Source: Sphaerimonospora thailandensis (GTDB lineage Bacteria; Actinomycetota; Actinomycetes; Streptosporangiales; Streptosporangiaceae). Taken from it: a stretch of DNA of 64,000 nucleotides. Position 1 is the stretch's first letter, and each line of letters begins with the position of its first letter. The position numbers and the translations under genes were made by a program. Below the pieces are notes generated by a model. It did no database searches. It worked only from the letters and a program-made list of their open reading frames with translations, and was not told where the DNA came from. The stretch covers positions 1 through 64,000 of the forward strand of contig NZ_BOOG01000034.1 in NCBI RefSeq assembly GCF_016863115.1, read 5' to 3'. This document shows, piece by piece, positions 24,771 through 34,127 of this stretch.

Positions 24771-25799
24771 ATGTCGCCGCAGTTGAAGGTCCGGGTCGTC
24801 GAGGTCATCAAGGAGACCCCGGACGCCCACTCCCTCGTGCTCGAACCCGCCGACGGGGACCACGCCAGGTTCGGCTACAAGCCCGGACAGTTCCTGACCA
24901 TCCGGGTGCCGACCACCCGCCCAGAGGGGGCGGCCCGCTGCTACTCGCTCAGCAGTTCACCCGTCTGCGGTGAGAAGCTCAAGGTGACGGTCAAGCGGAC
25001 CAGGGACGGCTACGGCTCGAACTGGATCTGCGACAACGTCACCGAGGGCGACGTGCTGGAGGTGCTGCGCCCCTCCGGGACGTTCACCCCCGCCTCACTC
25101 GACGAGGACCTGCTGCTGTTCGCGGCGGGCAGCGGCGTCACGCCGGTCATGTCGATCCTCAAGTCCTGCCTGCGCGCCGGGAAGGGGAGCGTCACCCTCG
25201 TCTACGCCAACCGGGACGAGAGCTCGGTCATCTTCCGCGAAGAGCTGATCGCGCTGGCCGGCCAGCACGGCGAGCGGCTGACCGTCGTCCACTGGCTGGA
25301 GTCGGTGCAGGGCCTGCCCACCGCGGCCGCGCTGGCCGCCCTGGCCGGGCCGTACGCGGCACGTGAGGCGTTCGTCTGCGGTCCCGGGCCGTTCATGGAC
25401 CTGGTCACCGAGGCGCTGACCGGTCTGGGGGTTCCCGACCGGCGGATCAGGGTCGAGCGGTTCGAGTCGCTGACCGGCGACCCGTTCGCCGACTCCGACG
25501 TGGTCATCGACTCCGCCGGACCCACGGCCACGGTTGAGGTCACGCTCGACGGTGAGACCCGCACCCTGGACTGGCCCAAGGGCAACACGCTGCTCGACGT
25601 GATGCTGGCCGCCGGGATGGACGCTCCGTACTCCTGCCGTGAGGGGTCGTGCAGCGCCTGCGCCTGCGTCCTGCTCGACGGCGAGGTCACGCTGGAGCGC
25701 AACACGATCCTCGACGCGCAGGACCTCGCCGAGGGCCTCATCCTCGGCTGCCAGGCCGTCCCGGTCACCGACCAAATCAAGATCAGCTATGACGACTGA
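24771..25799 (+). CDS. kshB: 3-ketosteroid 9alpha-monooxygenase reductase component (KshB)
   Basis: A 342-residue electron-transfer protein with three domains: an FAD domain (ARCYSLSSSPVCG is the RxYS flavin motif), an NAD domain (AAGSGVTPVMSILKS and FVCGPGPFMD) and a C-terminal plant-type [2Fe-2S] ferredoxin. The ferredoxin ligands are CREGSCSACAC and the later Cys in LILGCQAV. It passes electrons from NADH to KshA, whose gene lies 13 kb downstream on the other strand. PaaE-type reductases share the layout, but neighbouring kstD and hsa genes favour KshB. Confidence 0.88.
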   Translation: MSPQLKVRVVEVIKETPDAHSLVLEPADGDHARFGYKPGQFLTIRVPTTRPEGAARCYSLSSSPVCGEKLKVTVKRTRDGYGSNWICDNVTEGDVLEVLRPSGTFTPASLDEDLLLFAAGSGVTPVMSILKSCLRAGKGSVTLVYANRDESSVIFREELIALAGQHGERLTVVHWLESVQGLPTAAALAALAGPYAAREAFVCGPGPFMDLVTEALTGLGVPDRRIRVERFESLTGDPFADSDVVIDSAGPTATVEVTLDGETRTLDWPKGNTLLDVMLAAGMDAPYSCREGSCSACACVLLDGEVTLERNTILDAQDLAEGLILGCQAVPVTDQIKISYDD

Positions 25800-25819
25800 G
25801 ACCCACCCGGGAGGACGAG

Positions 25820-26620
25820 ATGCTTGAGGAGGCGCTGCGCGCGGAAGCGGCGGAGCGGCTGTGGGCGGCCGAGCGGGACCGGGCGCCGATCGAGCCGCTG
25901 ACCGAGTCCTTCCCGGGCATCGACGTCGTCGACGCCTACGAGATCCAGCTCGTCAACATCCGCCGCCGCCTGGCCGGGGGGGCCGGGGTGTACGGGCACA
26001 AGGTGGGGCTGTCCTCACCGGTGATGCAGAAGATGATGGGCGTCGACGAGCCCGACTACGGCCACCTGCTCGACACGATGGTGCTGTCGGAGGACGAGCC
26101 CGTCCAGACCGGCCGGTACTGCTACCCCCGCATCGAGGTCGAGATCGGCTACGTGCTCGGGTCGAGCCTGCCCGGCGAGGGGTGCACCGAAGAGGACGTG
26201 CTGGCCGCCACGGAGTACATCGTGGCGAGCCTGGAGCTCATCGACAGCCGCATCAGGGACTGGAAGATCGGCCTGGCCGACACGATCGCCGACAACGCGT
26301 CCTCGGCCGGCGTGCTGCTGGGCGCGGCCCGGCGCACCCCGGCCGAGCTGCGGGCCGCCGGCGTGGACATCGCCGACATCGAGGCCGTGCTCTACAACGG
26401 CGATGCCGAGGTGACGCGGGGCAACACCAGTGCGGTCCTGGGCGATCCGACCACCGCCGTCGCCTGGCTGGCCAGGAAGGTCGCCTCCTTCGGGGTCAAG
26501 CTCGAGGCAGGCCACGTCATCCTCCCCGGGTCCTGCACCCGAGCCGTCGACGTGCGCCCCGGCGACACCTTCCGCGCCGAGTTCGCCGGGCTCGGCTCCG
26601 TGACCGCTCGATTCGAATGA
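25820..26620 (+). CDS. hsaE: 2-hydroxypenta-2,4-dienoate hydratase-type enzyme (HsaE)
   Basis: 266 residues of the fumarylacetoacetase-like/2-keto-4-pentenoate hydratase family. Conserved stretches: [40 protein letters not shown] with the metal-binding acidic residues, [23 protein letters not shown] and [13 protein letters not shown]. It hydrates the 2-hydroxyhexadienoate released from the steroid rings. GGGAGGACGAG precedes the ATG. The next gene starts within or just after its stop. Confidence 0.92.
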   Translation: MLEEALRAEAAERLWAAERDRAPIEPLTESFPGIDVVDAYEIQLVNIRRRLAGGAGVYGHKVGLSSPVMQKMMGVDEPDYGHLLDTMVLSEDEPVQTGRYCYPRIEVEIGYVLGSSLPGEGCTEEDVLAATEYIVASLELIDSRIRDWKIGLADTIADNASSAGVLLGAARRTPAELRAAGVDIADIEAVLYNGDAEVTRGNTSAVLGDPTTAVAWLARKVASFGVKLEAGHVILPGSCTRAVDVRPGDTFRAEFAGLGSVTARFE

Positions 26621-26631
26621 GGGTGAGATCA

Positions 26632-27537
26632 GTGACATCTGGACGGACCAGGGCGAGTGCCGCGATCGTCGGCTCAGGGAACATCGGGACCGACCTGATG
26701 TACAAGCTGCTGCGGTCGGAGGTGATCGAGCCGCGCTGGATGATCGGCGTGGATCCCGAAAGCCCCGGCCTGAAGCGGGCCAGGGACAACGGCCTGATCG
26801 CCTCGGCCGACGGTGTGGACTGGCTGCTCGCCCAGGACGAGCGTCCCGACATCGTCTTCGAGGCGACCTCGGCGTACGTCCACCGGGAGAACGCGCCCAG
26901 GTACAAGGAGCTCGGCATCCAGGCCGTGGACCTGACCCCGGCCGCGATCGGCCCGGCGGTGGTGCCGGCGGTGAACCTCGGCGCGCACCTGGACGCGCCC
27001 AACGTCAGCCTGATCACCTGCGGCGGCCAGGCCACGATCCCGATGGTGTACGCGGTCTCCCGGGTGACCGAGGTGGCGTACGCGGAGATCGTCGCCAGCG
27101 TCGCGTCCCCGTCGGCCGGTCCCGGCACCCGCGCCAACATCGACGAGTTCACCAAGACGACAGCCCGCGGCATCGAGACGATCGGCGGCGCCCGGCGGGG
27201 CAAGGCCATCATCATCCTCAACCCGGCCGAGCCGCCGATGCTCATGCAGGACACGATCTTCTGTTCGATCCCCGTCGACGCCGACCGGGAGGCCATCGCG
27301 ACCTCGATCAAGGAGGTCGCCGCCGAGGTCGCCTCCTACGTGCCCGGCTACCGGCTGCGCACCGAGCCGCAGTTCGACGACCCGACGGCCGTCAGCGGCG
27401 GGCTCGCCCGCGTCGCGGTGTTCGTCGAGGTCGAGGGCGCCGGCGACTTCCTGCCGCCCTACTCGGGCAACCTCGACATCATGACGGCCGCCGCCACCAA
27501 GGTCGGCGAGGGCTTCGCGCAGCGCATCCACTCGTAA
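26632..27537 (+). CDS. hsaG: Acylating (propion)aldehyde dehydrogenase (HsaG)
   Basis: A CoA-acylating aldehyde dehydrogenase of about 301 residues, partner of the aldolase HsaF, to which the volatile aldehyde is channelled. NAD motif [20 protein letters not shown], catalytic Cys in [19 protein letters not shown], and [16 protein letters not shown] in the C-terminal dimer domain. The start is uncertain: GTG at 26632 follows GAGGGTGAG, while ATG at 26617 overlaps the HsaE stop by 4 nt. Confidence 0.92.
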   Translation: MTSGRTRASAAIVGSGNIGTDLMYKLLRSEVIEPRWMIGVDPESPGLKRARDNGLIASADGVDWLLAQDERPDIVFEATSAYVHRENAPRYKELGIQAVDLTPAAIGPAVVPAVNLGAHLDAPNVSLITCGGQATIPMVYAVSRVTEVAYAEIVASVASPSAGPGTRANIDEFTKTTARGIETIGGARRGKAIIILNPAEPPMLMQDTIFCSIPVDADREAIATSIKEVAAEVASYVPGYRLRTEPQFDDPTAVSGGLARVAVFVEVEGAGDFLPPYSGNLDIMTAAATKVGEGFAQRIHS

Positions 27538-27549
27538 GGAGATCGACCC

Positions 27550-28572
27550 ATGCCCTACAGCGCCGACCTCGACATCCGCATCACGGACTCGTGCCTGCGG
27601 GACGGCTCGCACGCCAAGCAGCACCAGTTCACCGTCGAGCACGTCAGGTCCATCGTCGCCGCGCTCGATGACGCGGGCGTGCCGGTCATCGAGGTGACGC
27701 ACGGCGACGGCCTCGGCGGTTCTTCGTTCAACTACGGCTTCAGTCACACTCCGGAGCAGGAGCTGATCAAGGCCGCGGTCGCCACGGCCAGGCGCGCCAA
27801 GATCGCCTTCCTGATGCTGCCCGGTGTCGGCGTCAAGGACGACATCCGCGAGGCCGCCGACAACGGTGCGAGCATCTGCCGGATCGCCACGCACTGCACC
27901 GAGGCCGACGTCTCCATCCAGCACTTCGGCCTGGCCCGGGAGCTCGGCCTGGAGACCGTCGGGTTCCTGATGATGTCGCACAGCCAGCCGCCGGAGGTGC
28001 TGGCCAGGCAGGCGCGGATCATGGCGGACGCCGGGTGCCAGTGCGTGTACGTCGTCGACTCGGCGGGCGCGTTGATCATGGAGCAGACCAGCGACCGGAT
28101 CGCCGCCCTCGTGGCCGAGCTCGGCTCCGACGCCCAGGTCGGCTTCCACGGCCATGAGAACGTCGGGCTCGGGGTCGCCAACTCGATCCTCGCCGTGCGG
28201 GCCGGTGCCCAGCAGATCGACGGTTCGGTGCGGAGGTTCGGCGCGGGCGCGGGCAACACGCCGCTGGAGGCGTTCGCCGCCGTCACCGAGAAGCTCGGCA
28301 TCCGCACCGGCATCGACACCCTCAAGATCATTGACGCCGCCGAGGACGTGGTACGCCCGATCATGGACGGCGAGTGCCTGCTCGACCGGATGACGCTGAC
28401 CATGGGCTACGCGGGCGTCTACTCCAGCTTCCTCAAGCACGCCGATCGTCAGGCGAAGAAGTACGGCGTGTCCGGCGCCGAGATCCTCATCGAGGCCGGG
28501 CGCCGCAAGCTGATCGGCGGGCAGGAAGACCAGCTCATCGAGATCGCGGTCGCCCTCGCGGCGAAGAAGTGA
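27550..28572 (+). CDS. hsaF: 4-hydroxy-2-ketovalerate-type aldolase (HsaF)
   Basis: A 340-residue DRE-TIM metallolyase-type aldolase. [17 protein letters not shown] carries the catalytic Arg-Asp pair (normally TLRDG; here SCLRDG), [16 protein letters not shown] carries the two metal-binding histidines, and [15 protein letters not shown] follows. It splits the hydroxy-keto acid to pyruvate and an aldehyde handed to HsaG. TAAGGAGATCGACCC precedes the ATG, a strong ribosome site. Confidence 0.93.
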   Translation: MPYSADLDIRITDSCLRDGSHAKQHQFTVEHVRSIVAALDDAGVPVIEVTHGDGLGGSSFNYGFSHTPEQELIKAAVATARRAKIAFLMLPGVGVKDDIREAADNGASICRIATHCTEADVSIQHFGLARELGLETVGFLMMSHSQPPEVLARQARIMADAGCQCVYVVDSAGALIMEQTSDRIAALVAELGSDAQVGFHGHENVGLGVANSILAVRAGAQQIDGSVRRFGAGAGNTPLEAFAAVTEKLGIRTGIDTLKIIDAAEDVVRPIMDGECLLDRMTLTMGYAGVYSSFLKHADRQAKKYGVSGAEILIEAGRRKLIGGQEDQLIEIAVALAAKK

Positions 28573-28580
28573 GACAAGCT

Positions 28581-29765
28581 ATGACAAATCCGGTTCTGGA
28601 AGCGGTCACCCAACGGGCCGAGGAGATCGCCGCCCTCGGCCCCTCCAACGAGGCGCTGGGCCGGCTGGACGACCAGGCGGCCAAGGTGCTGCGCGAGACG
28701 GGCGTCATCCGGATGCTGCAGCCGAAGACCCACGGCGGCCTCGAGGTGCACCCCCGGGAGTTCGCCGAGACCGTGATGAAGATCGCGAGCCTGGACGGTT
28801 CGACCGGCTGGGTGGCCGGCGTCGTCGGCGTGCACCCGTGGGAGATGGCGTTCGCCGACCCCAGGGTGCAGCAGGAGGTCTGGGGGGAGAACCAGGACAC
28901 CTGGATGGCCTCGCCGTACGCGCCGATGGGCGTCGCCCGGCCGGTCGAGGGCGGCTACATCTTCAACGGCCGCTGGCAGTTCTCCTCCGGGACCGACCAC
29001 TGCGACTGGATCTTCCTCGGCGGCATCCTCGGCGACGCCGAAGGCAATCGGACCCAGCCGCCGCAGCAGCTGCACCTGATCCTGCCGCGCTCCGACTACG
29101 AGATCGTCGAGGACTCCTGGAACGTCGTCGGCCTGCGCGGGACCGGCAGCAAGGACATCATCGTCAAGGACGCGTTCGTCCCCGACTACCGGGTCATCCC
29201 GGTCGCGAAGGTGTTCGACGGCAGCGCCGTCAGGGAGGCGGGGCTGACCAACCCGACCTACCTCCTGCCGTTCTCCGTCGCCTTCCCGCTCGGCATCACC
29301 GCGTCGGTGATCGGCATCGCCGAGGGCGCGCTCGCCCACCACATGACCTACCAGAAGGGCCGCGTCCAGATCACCGGCACCAAGATCAAGGATGATCCGT
29401 ACGTGCTCTACGCGATCAGCGAGGCGGCGGCGGAGATCGCGGCGGCCCGCGCGGCGCTGCTCGACAACGTCTCGCGCATGTACGACGCCGTCGTCGCGGG
29501 CCGTGAGATCACCTTCGACGACCGCGCGGTGGGCCGGCGCACCCAGGTCCAGGCGGCCTGGCGGGCGGTGCGCGCGGTCGACGAGATCGTGGCGAGGTCG
29601 GGTGGCAACGCCATGCGCGTGGACAACCCCATCCAGCGCTTCTGGCGGGACGCCCACGTGGGCCTGACCCACGCCATCCACGTGCCGGGCGCGGTCTTCC
29701 ACGTCTCGGCGCTGACCCAGCTCGGCATCGAGCCGCCCCAGGGCCCGATGCGTTCGATGATCTGA
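28581..29765 (+). CDS. HsaA-like flavin-dependent monooxygenase (paralogue)
   Basis: An acyl-CoA-dehydrogenase-fold monooxygenase (group D flavoprotein), 394 residues. Key segments: LDGSTGWVAGVVGVHPWEM, GGYIFNGRWQFSSGTDHCDWIFLGG, VVGLRGTGSKDIIVKDAFVP and RFWRDAHVGLTHAIHVPG. It resembles HsaA but less closely than the gene at 40077. It is the last gene of the hsaD-kstD-kshB-hsaEGF operon. It may act on a different phenolic intermediate or steroid class. The 3' end runs into a 17-nt tandem repeat that contains its stop codon. Confidence 0.88.
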   Translation: MTNPVLEAVTQRAEEIAALGPSNEALGRLDDQAAKVLRETGVIRMLQPKTHGGLEVHPREFAETVMKIASLDGSTGWVAGVVGVHPWEMAFADPRVQQEVWGENQDTWMASPYAPMGVARPVEGGYIFNGRWQFSSGTDHCDWIFLGGILGDAEGNRTQPPQQLHLILPRSDYEIVEDSWNVVGLRGTGSKDIIVKDAFVPDYRVIPVAKVFDGSAVREAGLTNPTYLLPFSVAFPLGITASVIGIAEGALAHHMTYQKGRVQITGTKIKDDPYVLYAISEAAAEIAAARAALLDNVSRMYDAVVAGREITFDDRAVGRRTQVQAAWRAVRAVDEIVARSGGNAMRVDNPIQRFWRDAHVGLTHAIHVPGAVFHVSALTQLGIEPPQGPMRSMI

Positions 29766-29821
29766 GAACCCGGACGATCTGAGAACCCGGGCGATCTGAG
29801 AACCCGGACGATCTGAGAACC
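29759..29821. repeat. 17-nt tandem repeat spanning a stop codon
   Basis: GATCTGAGAACCCGGAC is repeated three times with one or no mismatch, followed by a 12-nt partial copy. The TGA of the HsaA-like gene (29763-29765) is in the first copy, so every copy repeats TGA, each time in a new frame because 17 is not a multiple of 3. Confidence 0.9.
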
Positions 29822-29840
29822 ACAACGGCGGCCAGAACCG

Positions 29841-29893
29841 GAAAGGCCCCGCCGGCGCGCGTCTCTCCCTCCAACGCGCCGGCGGGGCCTTTC
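29841..29893. terminator. Strong bidirectional terminator
   Basis: GAAAGGCCCCGCCGGCGCG and its exact complement form a 19-bp stem with a 15-nt loop, ending in CCTTTC/GAAAGG. It lies between the convergent HsaA-like and SecDF genes. Confidence 0.92.
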
Positions 29894-29897
29894 GACT

Positions 29898-29938
29898 GCC
29901 CGGCCTTTCAGGCCCGGGTTTTCAGGCCCGGGCTTTTC
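29898..29938. repeat. 14-nt tandem repeat after the SecDF stop
   Basis: On the minus strand the unit TGAAAACCCGGGCC is repeated with flanking degenerate copies just downstream of the SecDF stop (29948). Again each unit begins with TGA. Confidence 0.7.
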
Positions 29939-29947
29939 GAGGTCGGC

Positions 29948-32194
29948 TCAGAGCACCGCGCCCGATCCCTCGCGGACGCGGGGCGCGCGCCGCTTGGTGC
30001 TCGGCGACGGCGGCGGCTGCTTGCTGAACCTCTCCAGCACGATCGCCGCCGGCCCGGCCAGGAACGACGACGACAGCGTGCCCACGACGATGCCGATGAG
30101 CAGGGCGATCGCGAAGTCCCGCAGCGAGTCGCCGCCGAACACGGCCAGCGCCGCCAAGATGAACAGCGCGCCGAGGCCGGTGTTCACCGTGCGCGGCACG
30201 GTCTGCAGGATCGCCGAGTTCACGACGCGGTCGAACGGCTCCTTGCGCTGCAGCGGCCACAGCTCACGGACCCGGTCGAAGAGCACGACCTTGTCGTTCA
30301 CCGAGTAACCGATGATCGTGAGCATGGACGCGAGGAAGACGCCGTCGATGGGTTTGCCCAGCCAGGCGAACGTGCCGACGACGACCGCGGTGTCCACGAA
30401 CAACGCGATCACGGCGGCCGTGCCGAACGTCCACCTGAACCGGATCGCCAGGTAGAGGAGCTGCGCGGCCAGCGCGACGGCGAGCGCGATGAGGGCGTTG
30501 CGGCGCAGCTCCTCGCCGAGGCTGGGGCCGATGAGCTCGTCGCGCCGCTTGGTGACGTCGCCGACCTCCTTGTCGAGCGCTTTCTCGATGCGGATCACCT
30601 CGTCAGAGGTGATCTGCCCGGTACGCACGGAGATGGCGTCGTCCGACCGCTGCACGACCGCCGAGGGGAACCCGGCGTCCGTGACCGCCTGCCTGGCCAC
30701 CCCGGCGTCGACGGGCTTGGTGGTGGCGAACTCCATGATCCGGCCGCCGGTGAACTCCACACCGAAGTTCAGCCCCCGGCCGAACAGCCCCACGGCCACC
30801 ACCACGAGCAGCCCGGCCGCGACGGCGAGCCACAGCCGCCTGCCGCCCATGAGGTCCGGGTTGCGCTTGGTCAGCCAGGACCTGACCCGGCCGATCGAGC
30901 CGAGTCCCGACACCTTCGGGCCGATCCTGCCGATCAGCATCTGGGTGAGCACCCGGGTGATCAGCATCGCCGAGACCAGCGAGGCGAGCACACCGATGGC
31001 CAGCGTCACGCCGAAGCCCTTCACCGGCCCGGAAGCCAGCCAGAACAGCAGGCCGGCGGCGAGCAGGGTGGTGATGTTGGAGTCGGCGATCGCGCTCCAG
31101 GCGTTCTTGAATCCACGGTCCAAAGACGCCTTGAGGCCGCGTTGCGGCGCTTCGCCGTACTCCTCCCTGGCCCGTTCGAAGACCAGCACGTTGGCGTCCA
31201 CCGCCATACCGATCGCGAGGACGAAACCAGCCAGGCCGGGCAGCGTGAGCGTGGCGCCCATGGCGACCAGACCGGCGTACGAGATCAGGCCGTAGCAGGC
31301 GAGCGCGATCGCGGCCATCACACCCACCAGGCGGTAGATGACGCCGATGAACAACGCGGTCAGGATCACGCCGACGATGGCGGCCTTGGCGCTCGCCTCG
31401 ATGGCGTCGGCGCCGAGGGTCGGGCCGACCGTGCGCTGCTCGACCAGCTCCAGCGGCACCGGCAGCGAACCGCCCTTGATCAGCACCGCCAGGTTCTGCG
31501 CCTCCTCGGCGGTGAACGACCCGGTGATCTGCGTGGTGCCGCCGGAGATGCCGGCCTTGCAGCCGATCGACTCGTCCACCTGCGGCGAGGAGATGACCTC
31601 GTTGTCGAGCACGATGGCGACCCGGCGCTTGGGATCGCCGACCGGCTCGCAGGCCGCGTTGCCGGTCAGCTCCCGCCAGGGGCCCGCCTCCTTGAAGTCG
31701 ATGGTGACGAACCATCCGGGACCCATCTGGGGGTCGCTGCGCGCCGCGGCGTCCTTGACGCCGGCGCCGCTGATGGCCACCGGGCCGAGCTTCAGCTTCT
31801 GGCCGCTCTCGTCCGCGACGGCGTCTTTGTCGTCGGCCTCGGCGACGCCGAGCACCGCGTGGAAGTTGAGCTGCGCGGTCTTGCCGATGACCTTGGCGGC
31901 CTCGCGCGGGTCGAGCACGCCGGGCAGCTCGACGATGATCCGCTTCTCGCCGGAGCGGACCAGGGTGGGATCGACGACTCCGAGGGCGTCCGCGCGGCGC
32001 CGGAGCACGTCGAGAGCACGGTCGGTGGACTCCGCGTCCGCCTTGACCGTGGGAGTGTCTTTCGTCTCGAAGACGAGTTGGGTGCCGCCGCGCAGGTCCA
32101 GACCCAGGCGCGGGGCCATGGTCAGGGCCAGCAGCAGCGAGGACGCGATGACGGCGAGCGCCGCCAGCGCGCGCCACAAGGGCGCACGTGACAT
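29948..32194 (-). CDS. SecDF fusion protein, protein translocase subunit
   Basis: A single-chain SecD-SecF of 748 residues, an RND-type membrane protein that uses the proton gradient to pull proteins out of the Sec channel. SecD half: N-terminal TM, LGLDLRGGTQLVFET, a periplasmic domain, then QRTVGPTLGADAIEASAKA and VLAIGMAVDANVLVFERARE. SecF half begins about residue 455 with its own TM and FGVEFTGGRIMEF, and contains LTIIGYSVNDKVVLFDRVRE. Twelve TM segments are expected. The ATG at 32194 follows GGAGGCTCGA. Most actinomycetes carry separate secD and secF in the yajC-secD-secF operon, so this is likely a second, fused copy. Confidence 0.93.
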   Translation of the reverse strand: MSRAPLWRALAALAVIASSLLLALTMAPRLGLDLRGGTQLVFETKDTPTVKADAESTDRALDVLRRRADALGVVDPTLVRSGEKRIIVELPGVLDPREAAKVIGKTAQLNFHAVLGVAEADDKDAVADESGQKLKLGPVAISGAGVKDAAARSDPQMGPGWFVTIDFKEAGPWRELTGNAACEPVGDPKRRVAIVLDNEVISSPQVDESIGCKAGISGGTTQITGSFTAEEAQNLAVLIKGGSLPVPLELVEQRTVGPTLGADAIEASAKAAIVGVILTALFIGVIYRLVGVMAAIALACYGLISYAGLVAMGATLTLPGLAGFVLAIGMAVDANVLVFERAREEYGEAPQRGLKASLDRGFKNAWSAIADSNITTLLAAGLLFWLASGPVKGFGVTLAIGVLASLVSAMLITRVLTQMLIGRIGPKVSGLGSIGRVRSWLTKRNPDLMGGRRLWLAVAAGLLVVVAVGLFGRGLNFGVEFTGGRIMEFATTKPVDAGVARQAVTDAGFPSAVVQRSDDAISVRTGQITSDEVIRIEKALDKEVGDVTKRRDELIGPSLGEELRRNALIALAVALAAQLLYLAIRFRWTFGTAAVIALFVDTAVVVGTFAWLGKPIDGVFLASMLTIIGYSVNDKVVLFDRVRELWPLQRKEPFDRVVNSAILQTVPRTVNTGLGALFILAALAVFGGDSLRDFAIALLIGIVVGTLSSSFLAGPAAIVLERFSKQPPPSPSTKRRAPRVREGSGAVL

Positions 32195-32230
32195 TCGAGC
32201 CTCCACAGGCTTGTCGTTATGGGAAACGTG

Positions 32231-32614
32231 TCACTGCTCTGTGGAGGGCGGCGCTCTGGCCGGGACGGTCGACGTGTTCGCGGGCACGGGCACGTCGCGG
32301 CCCGCCGAAGGGTTCTCGCCCGCGATGAGGAGAGAGCGGTGCGGCATGGCCACCGGAAGCACGGCCAGGCCGCCCGGCGTGGCGTGCGCGCCGGAGCGCA
32401 AATGGAGCCGGGGCACCCGGTGCTGCTGCTGGGCCACCCCGGGCCGGGGCAGGCGCCACTGCTCGGCTGTGGCGTGGTCATCGGCCCATTGCAACGCGGT
32501 GTAGGCGGTGCCGGCCCGATGGGCCGCCGCCTGTGCGTCCGCCGGGGCAGCACCCGCCGCCAGGAAGAACGCGGGCAGCAGAAGGAGCAACGCGGCGGTC
32601 AGTCTGCTCCGCAT
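32231..32614 (-). CDS. Small secreted hypothetical protein
   Basis: 127 residues with a clear signal peptide (MRSRLTAALLLLLPAFFLAAG, cleavage about ADA/Q). The mature part has AGTAYTALQWADDHATAEQWRLP, then a Pro/Arg-rich tail without cysteines. GAGAGGAGGGACG precedes the ATG. It lies just upstream of secDF in the same direction with 36 bases between, possibly co-transcribed. I do not recognise a family. Confidence 0.6.
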   Translation of the reverse strand: MRSRLTAALLLLLPAFFLAAGAAPADAQAAAHRAGTAYTALQWADDHATAEQWRLPRPGVAQQQHRVPRLHLRSGAHATPGGLAVLPVAMPHRSLLIAGENPSAGRDVPVPANTSTVPARAPPSTEQ

Positions 32615-32664
32615 CGTCCCTCCTCTCCCGTTTAACACGTCACCGTATCCGCTAACCCTGTTGG

Positions 32665-33108
32665 GTGAACGCCACCAGGATCGGGAATGGGATAACGATG
32701 GTGCTCTTTTTCGCAGGCTGGGTTATGGTCGGCATCATGGCGACCTCGCGGCGGAGCAGACCCGGGTTCACCGCCTTTTCGGTGGCGGTGGGCCTGCTCG
32801 TGCTCGCCCTGATGCTCATCGCATCGTCGCCGGCCTGGTACGGCAGCGACCCTGCCCAGCGCACGATGGGAGCGGCCGCCGGGGTCTGGACGCCCGGGGC
32901 GTGGATGGCCCCGTCGTCGACGGCGCCGACCACCGCGGTCGCCTCCGAGCAACCACCGGCCTTCTGGCGGCTCCGTCACCCGGCGACCTCCGGGGCGGCG
33001 AACCAGCCGTCATTCCGCATGCCCGCCTGGCCCGATCCGGGCGCGATACGCAGCCCACAGCAGACGGCACATCGCACCGCGGGTTCGCGAAGTCCTCCAG
33101 CCATCTGA
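32665..33108 (+). CDS. Small membrane protein of unknown function
   Basis: Up to 147 residues, GTG start at 32665 (an ATG at 32698 is an alternative). Two hydrophobic helices (MVLFFAGWVMVGIMA and FSVAVGLLVLALMLIASSPAWY) are separated by a short basic loop (TSRRSRPG), followed by a Pro/Ser/Thr/Ala-rich tail that is probably outside the cell. A competing minus-strand frame over the same bases is mostly basic low-complexity sequence and less likely. No family recognised. Confidence 0.5.
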   Translation: MNATRIGNGITMVLFFAGWVMVGIMATSRRSRPGFTAFSVAVGLLVLALMLIASSPAWYGSDPAQRTMGAAAGVWTPGAWMAPSSTAPTTAVASEQPPAFWRLRHPATSGAANQPSFRMPAWPDPGAIRSPQQTAHRTAGSRSPPAI

Positions 33109-33255
33109 TCGCTCGTTCTCACACCCGACACGAGGCGCATCGCGCCGGTCGGGCGTTTACGCGTACCGACCGGATTTCCGCGCGCCCGACCAGTTCCTCC
33201 AGGGAGCCGACCGGAGCAGCGCGCGCCGCGTTCGTTGATTTGGAGTGATGCCATC

Positions 33256-33534
33256 ATGGCAGAGATCGGATCGGCTCGCCGCCTGATGGAGGATTATCAG
33301 CGGCACATCGTACAGCTCGCGGAGCTTCGCGTGCTGCTGGAGGAGCGGCTCGGCGCGGCCGACGCCGGACTCGACGACATCGCCGAGATAGAGGCGGCCA
33401 TCGAGCGGATGGACCTCGGGTTGTACGGCACCTGCCGACGGTGCGAGGCGTTCATCCCGGTCGCCCAGCTCCGGCTCGCCCCGCACAAGCAGGAGTGCGC
33501 GGCCTGCCGGGAGCGCATGCGGATGAGCGCATGA
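33256..33534 (+). CDS. TraR/DksA-type zinc-finger protein
   Basis: 92 residues. The first half is a helix pair, IGSARRLMEDYQRHIVQLAELRVLLEERLG, and the second half the C4 finger CRRC...CAAC within IERMDLGLYGTCRRCEAFIPVAQLRLAPHKQECAACRERM. DksA-type proteins enter the secondary channel of RNA polymerase; this short form lacks the full coiled-coil length but keeps the DxxLYGxC pattern. A related gene follows 195 bp downstream. Confidence 0.88.
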   Translation: MAEIGSARRLMEDYQRHIVQLAELRVLLEERLGAADAGLDDIAEIEAAIERMDLGLYGTCRRCEAFIPVAQLRLAPHKQECAACRERMRMSA

Positions 33535-33729
33535 CAGCCGTCGCCCGGCCCGCCGGCCGGGCGATCTGACGACAACCGCAGGCCGCGGATCAACTGACCA
33601 CTGATATCCCGCTCCGGCCCGGCTCATGTGCCCGCCGGTGCGATCAGGCCTGCCCATGCGGGCCATCACCTGACTCGACGATCACGCATCGGGACCTTCC
33701 CGTGCCTCCCCACCGAAAGGATTTCGATC

Positions 33730-34071
33730 ATGACCACAAGTGACGAGTTCACCGGGATCAGCGACGTGCAGATGCGGCTCATCCGTGAGGAGCTGGAAGA
33801 GCAGCTCTCCCGGCGCAACACCCAGTTGCGCGACCTCAGGTCAGTAGTGGACGGCGGTGGGGGCGAGGCCCTGGCGCGGCTGGACGCGCTCGCCGACATC
33901 GCGTCCACGGAGCGGGCGATCGCGGAGGTCAGCAAGAGCCTGGCGCGGATGGACGACGGATCGTTCGGCACGTGCGCCGACTGCGCCAAGGAGATCCCGT
34001 TCAACCGGCTGAAGATCCGGCCGCTCACCCGTTACTGCATCAACTGCCAGCGGCGTCACGAGACTCGCTGA
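33730..34071 (+). CDS. TraR/DksA-type zinc-finger protein
   Basis: 113 residues with a helical N-terminus (MRLIREELEEQLSRRNTQL) and ALARMDDGSFGTCADCAKEIPFNRLKIRPLTRYCINCQRRHE, a complete C4 zinc finger of the DksA/TraR family. CGAAAGGATTTCG precedes the ATG. It is a divergent tandem copy of the preceding gene. The 195-bp gap between them holds no other gene I can support. Confidence 0.88.
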   Translation: MTTSDEFTGISDVQMRLIREELEEQLSRRNTQLRDLRSVVDGGGGEALARLDALADIASTERAIAEVSKSLARMDDGSFGTCADCAKEIPFNRLKIRPLTRYCINCQRRHETR

Positions 34072-34080
34072 GGAGCCTGT

Positions 34081-34121
34081 GAGAAACGGCGGTCCCGCCG
34101 TCCACCGGGGCCGCCGTTCTC
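34081..34121 (+). terminator. Terminator hairpin after the second DksA-like gene
   Basis: GAGAA-ACGGCGG pairs with CCGCCGTTCTC across an 18-nt loop. Stem about 11-12 bp with one bulge. Confidence 0.65.
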
Positions 34122-34127
34122 GACCGC

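Noticed and set aside
25861-26616. N-terminal half of a long plus-strand ORF ending in HsaG
   Set aside because: It is the hsaE gene read in a second frame, rich in Arg and Gly; HsaG starts at 26617 or 26632.
28581-29765. Beta-oxidation acyl-CoA dehydrogenase
   Set aside because: The sequence has HsaA-type landmarks (GRWQFSSGTDHCDW, LRGTGSKDI) and lacks the ACAD catalytic Glu context; the operon is ring degradation.
32632-32979. Minus-strand ORF opposite the small membrane protein
   Set aside because: Arg/Gly/Pro-rich without hydrophobic or conserved patterns; the plus-strand frame has two convincing membrane helices.
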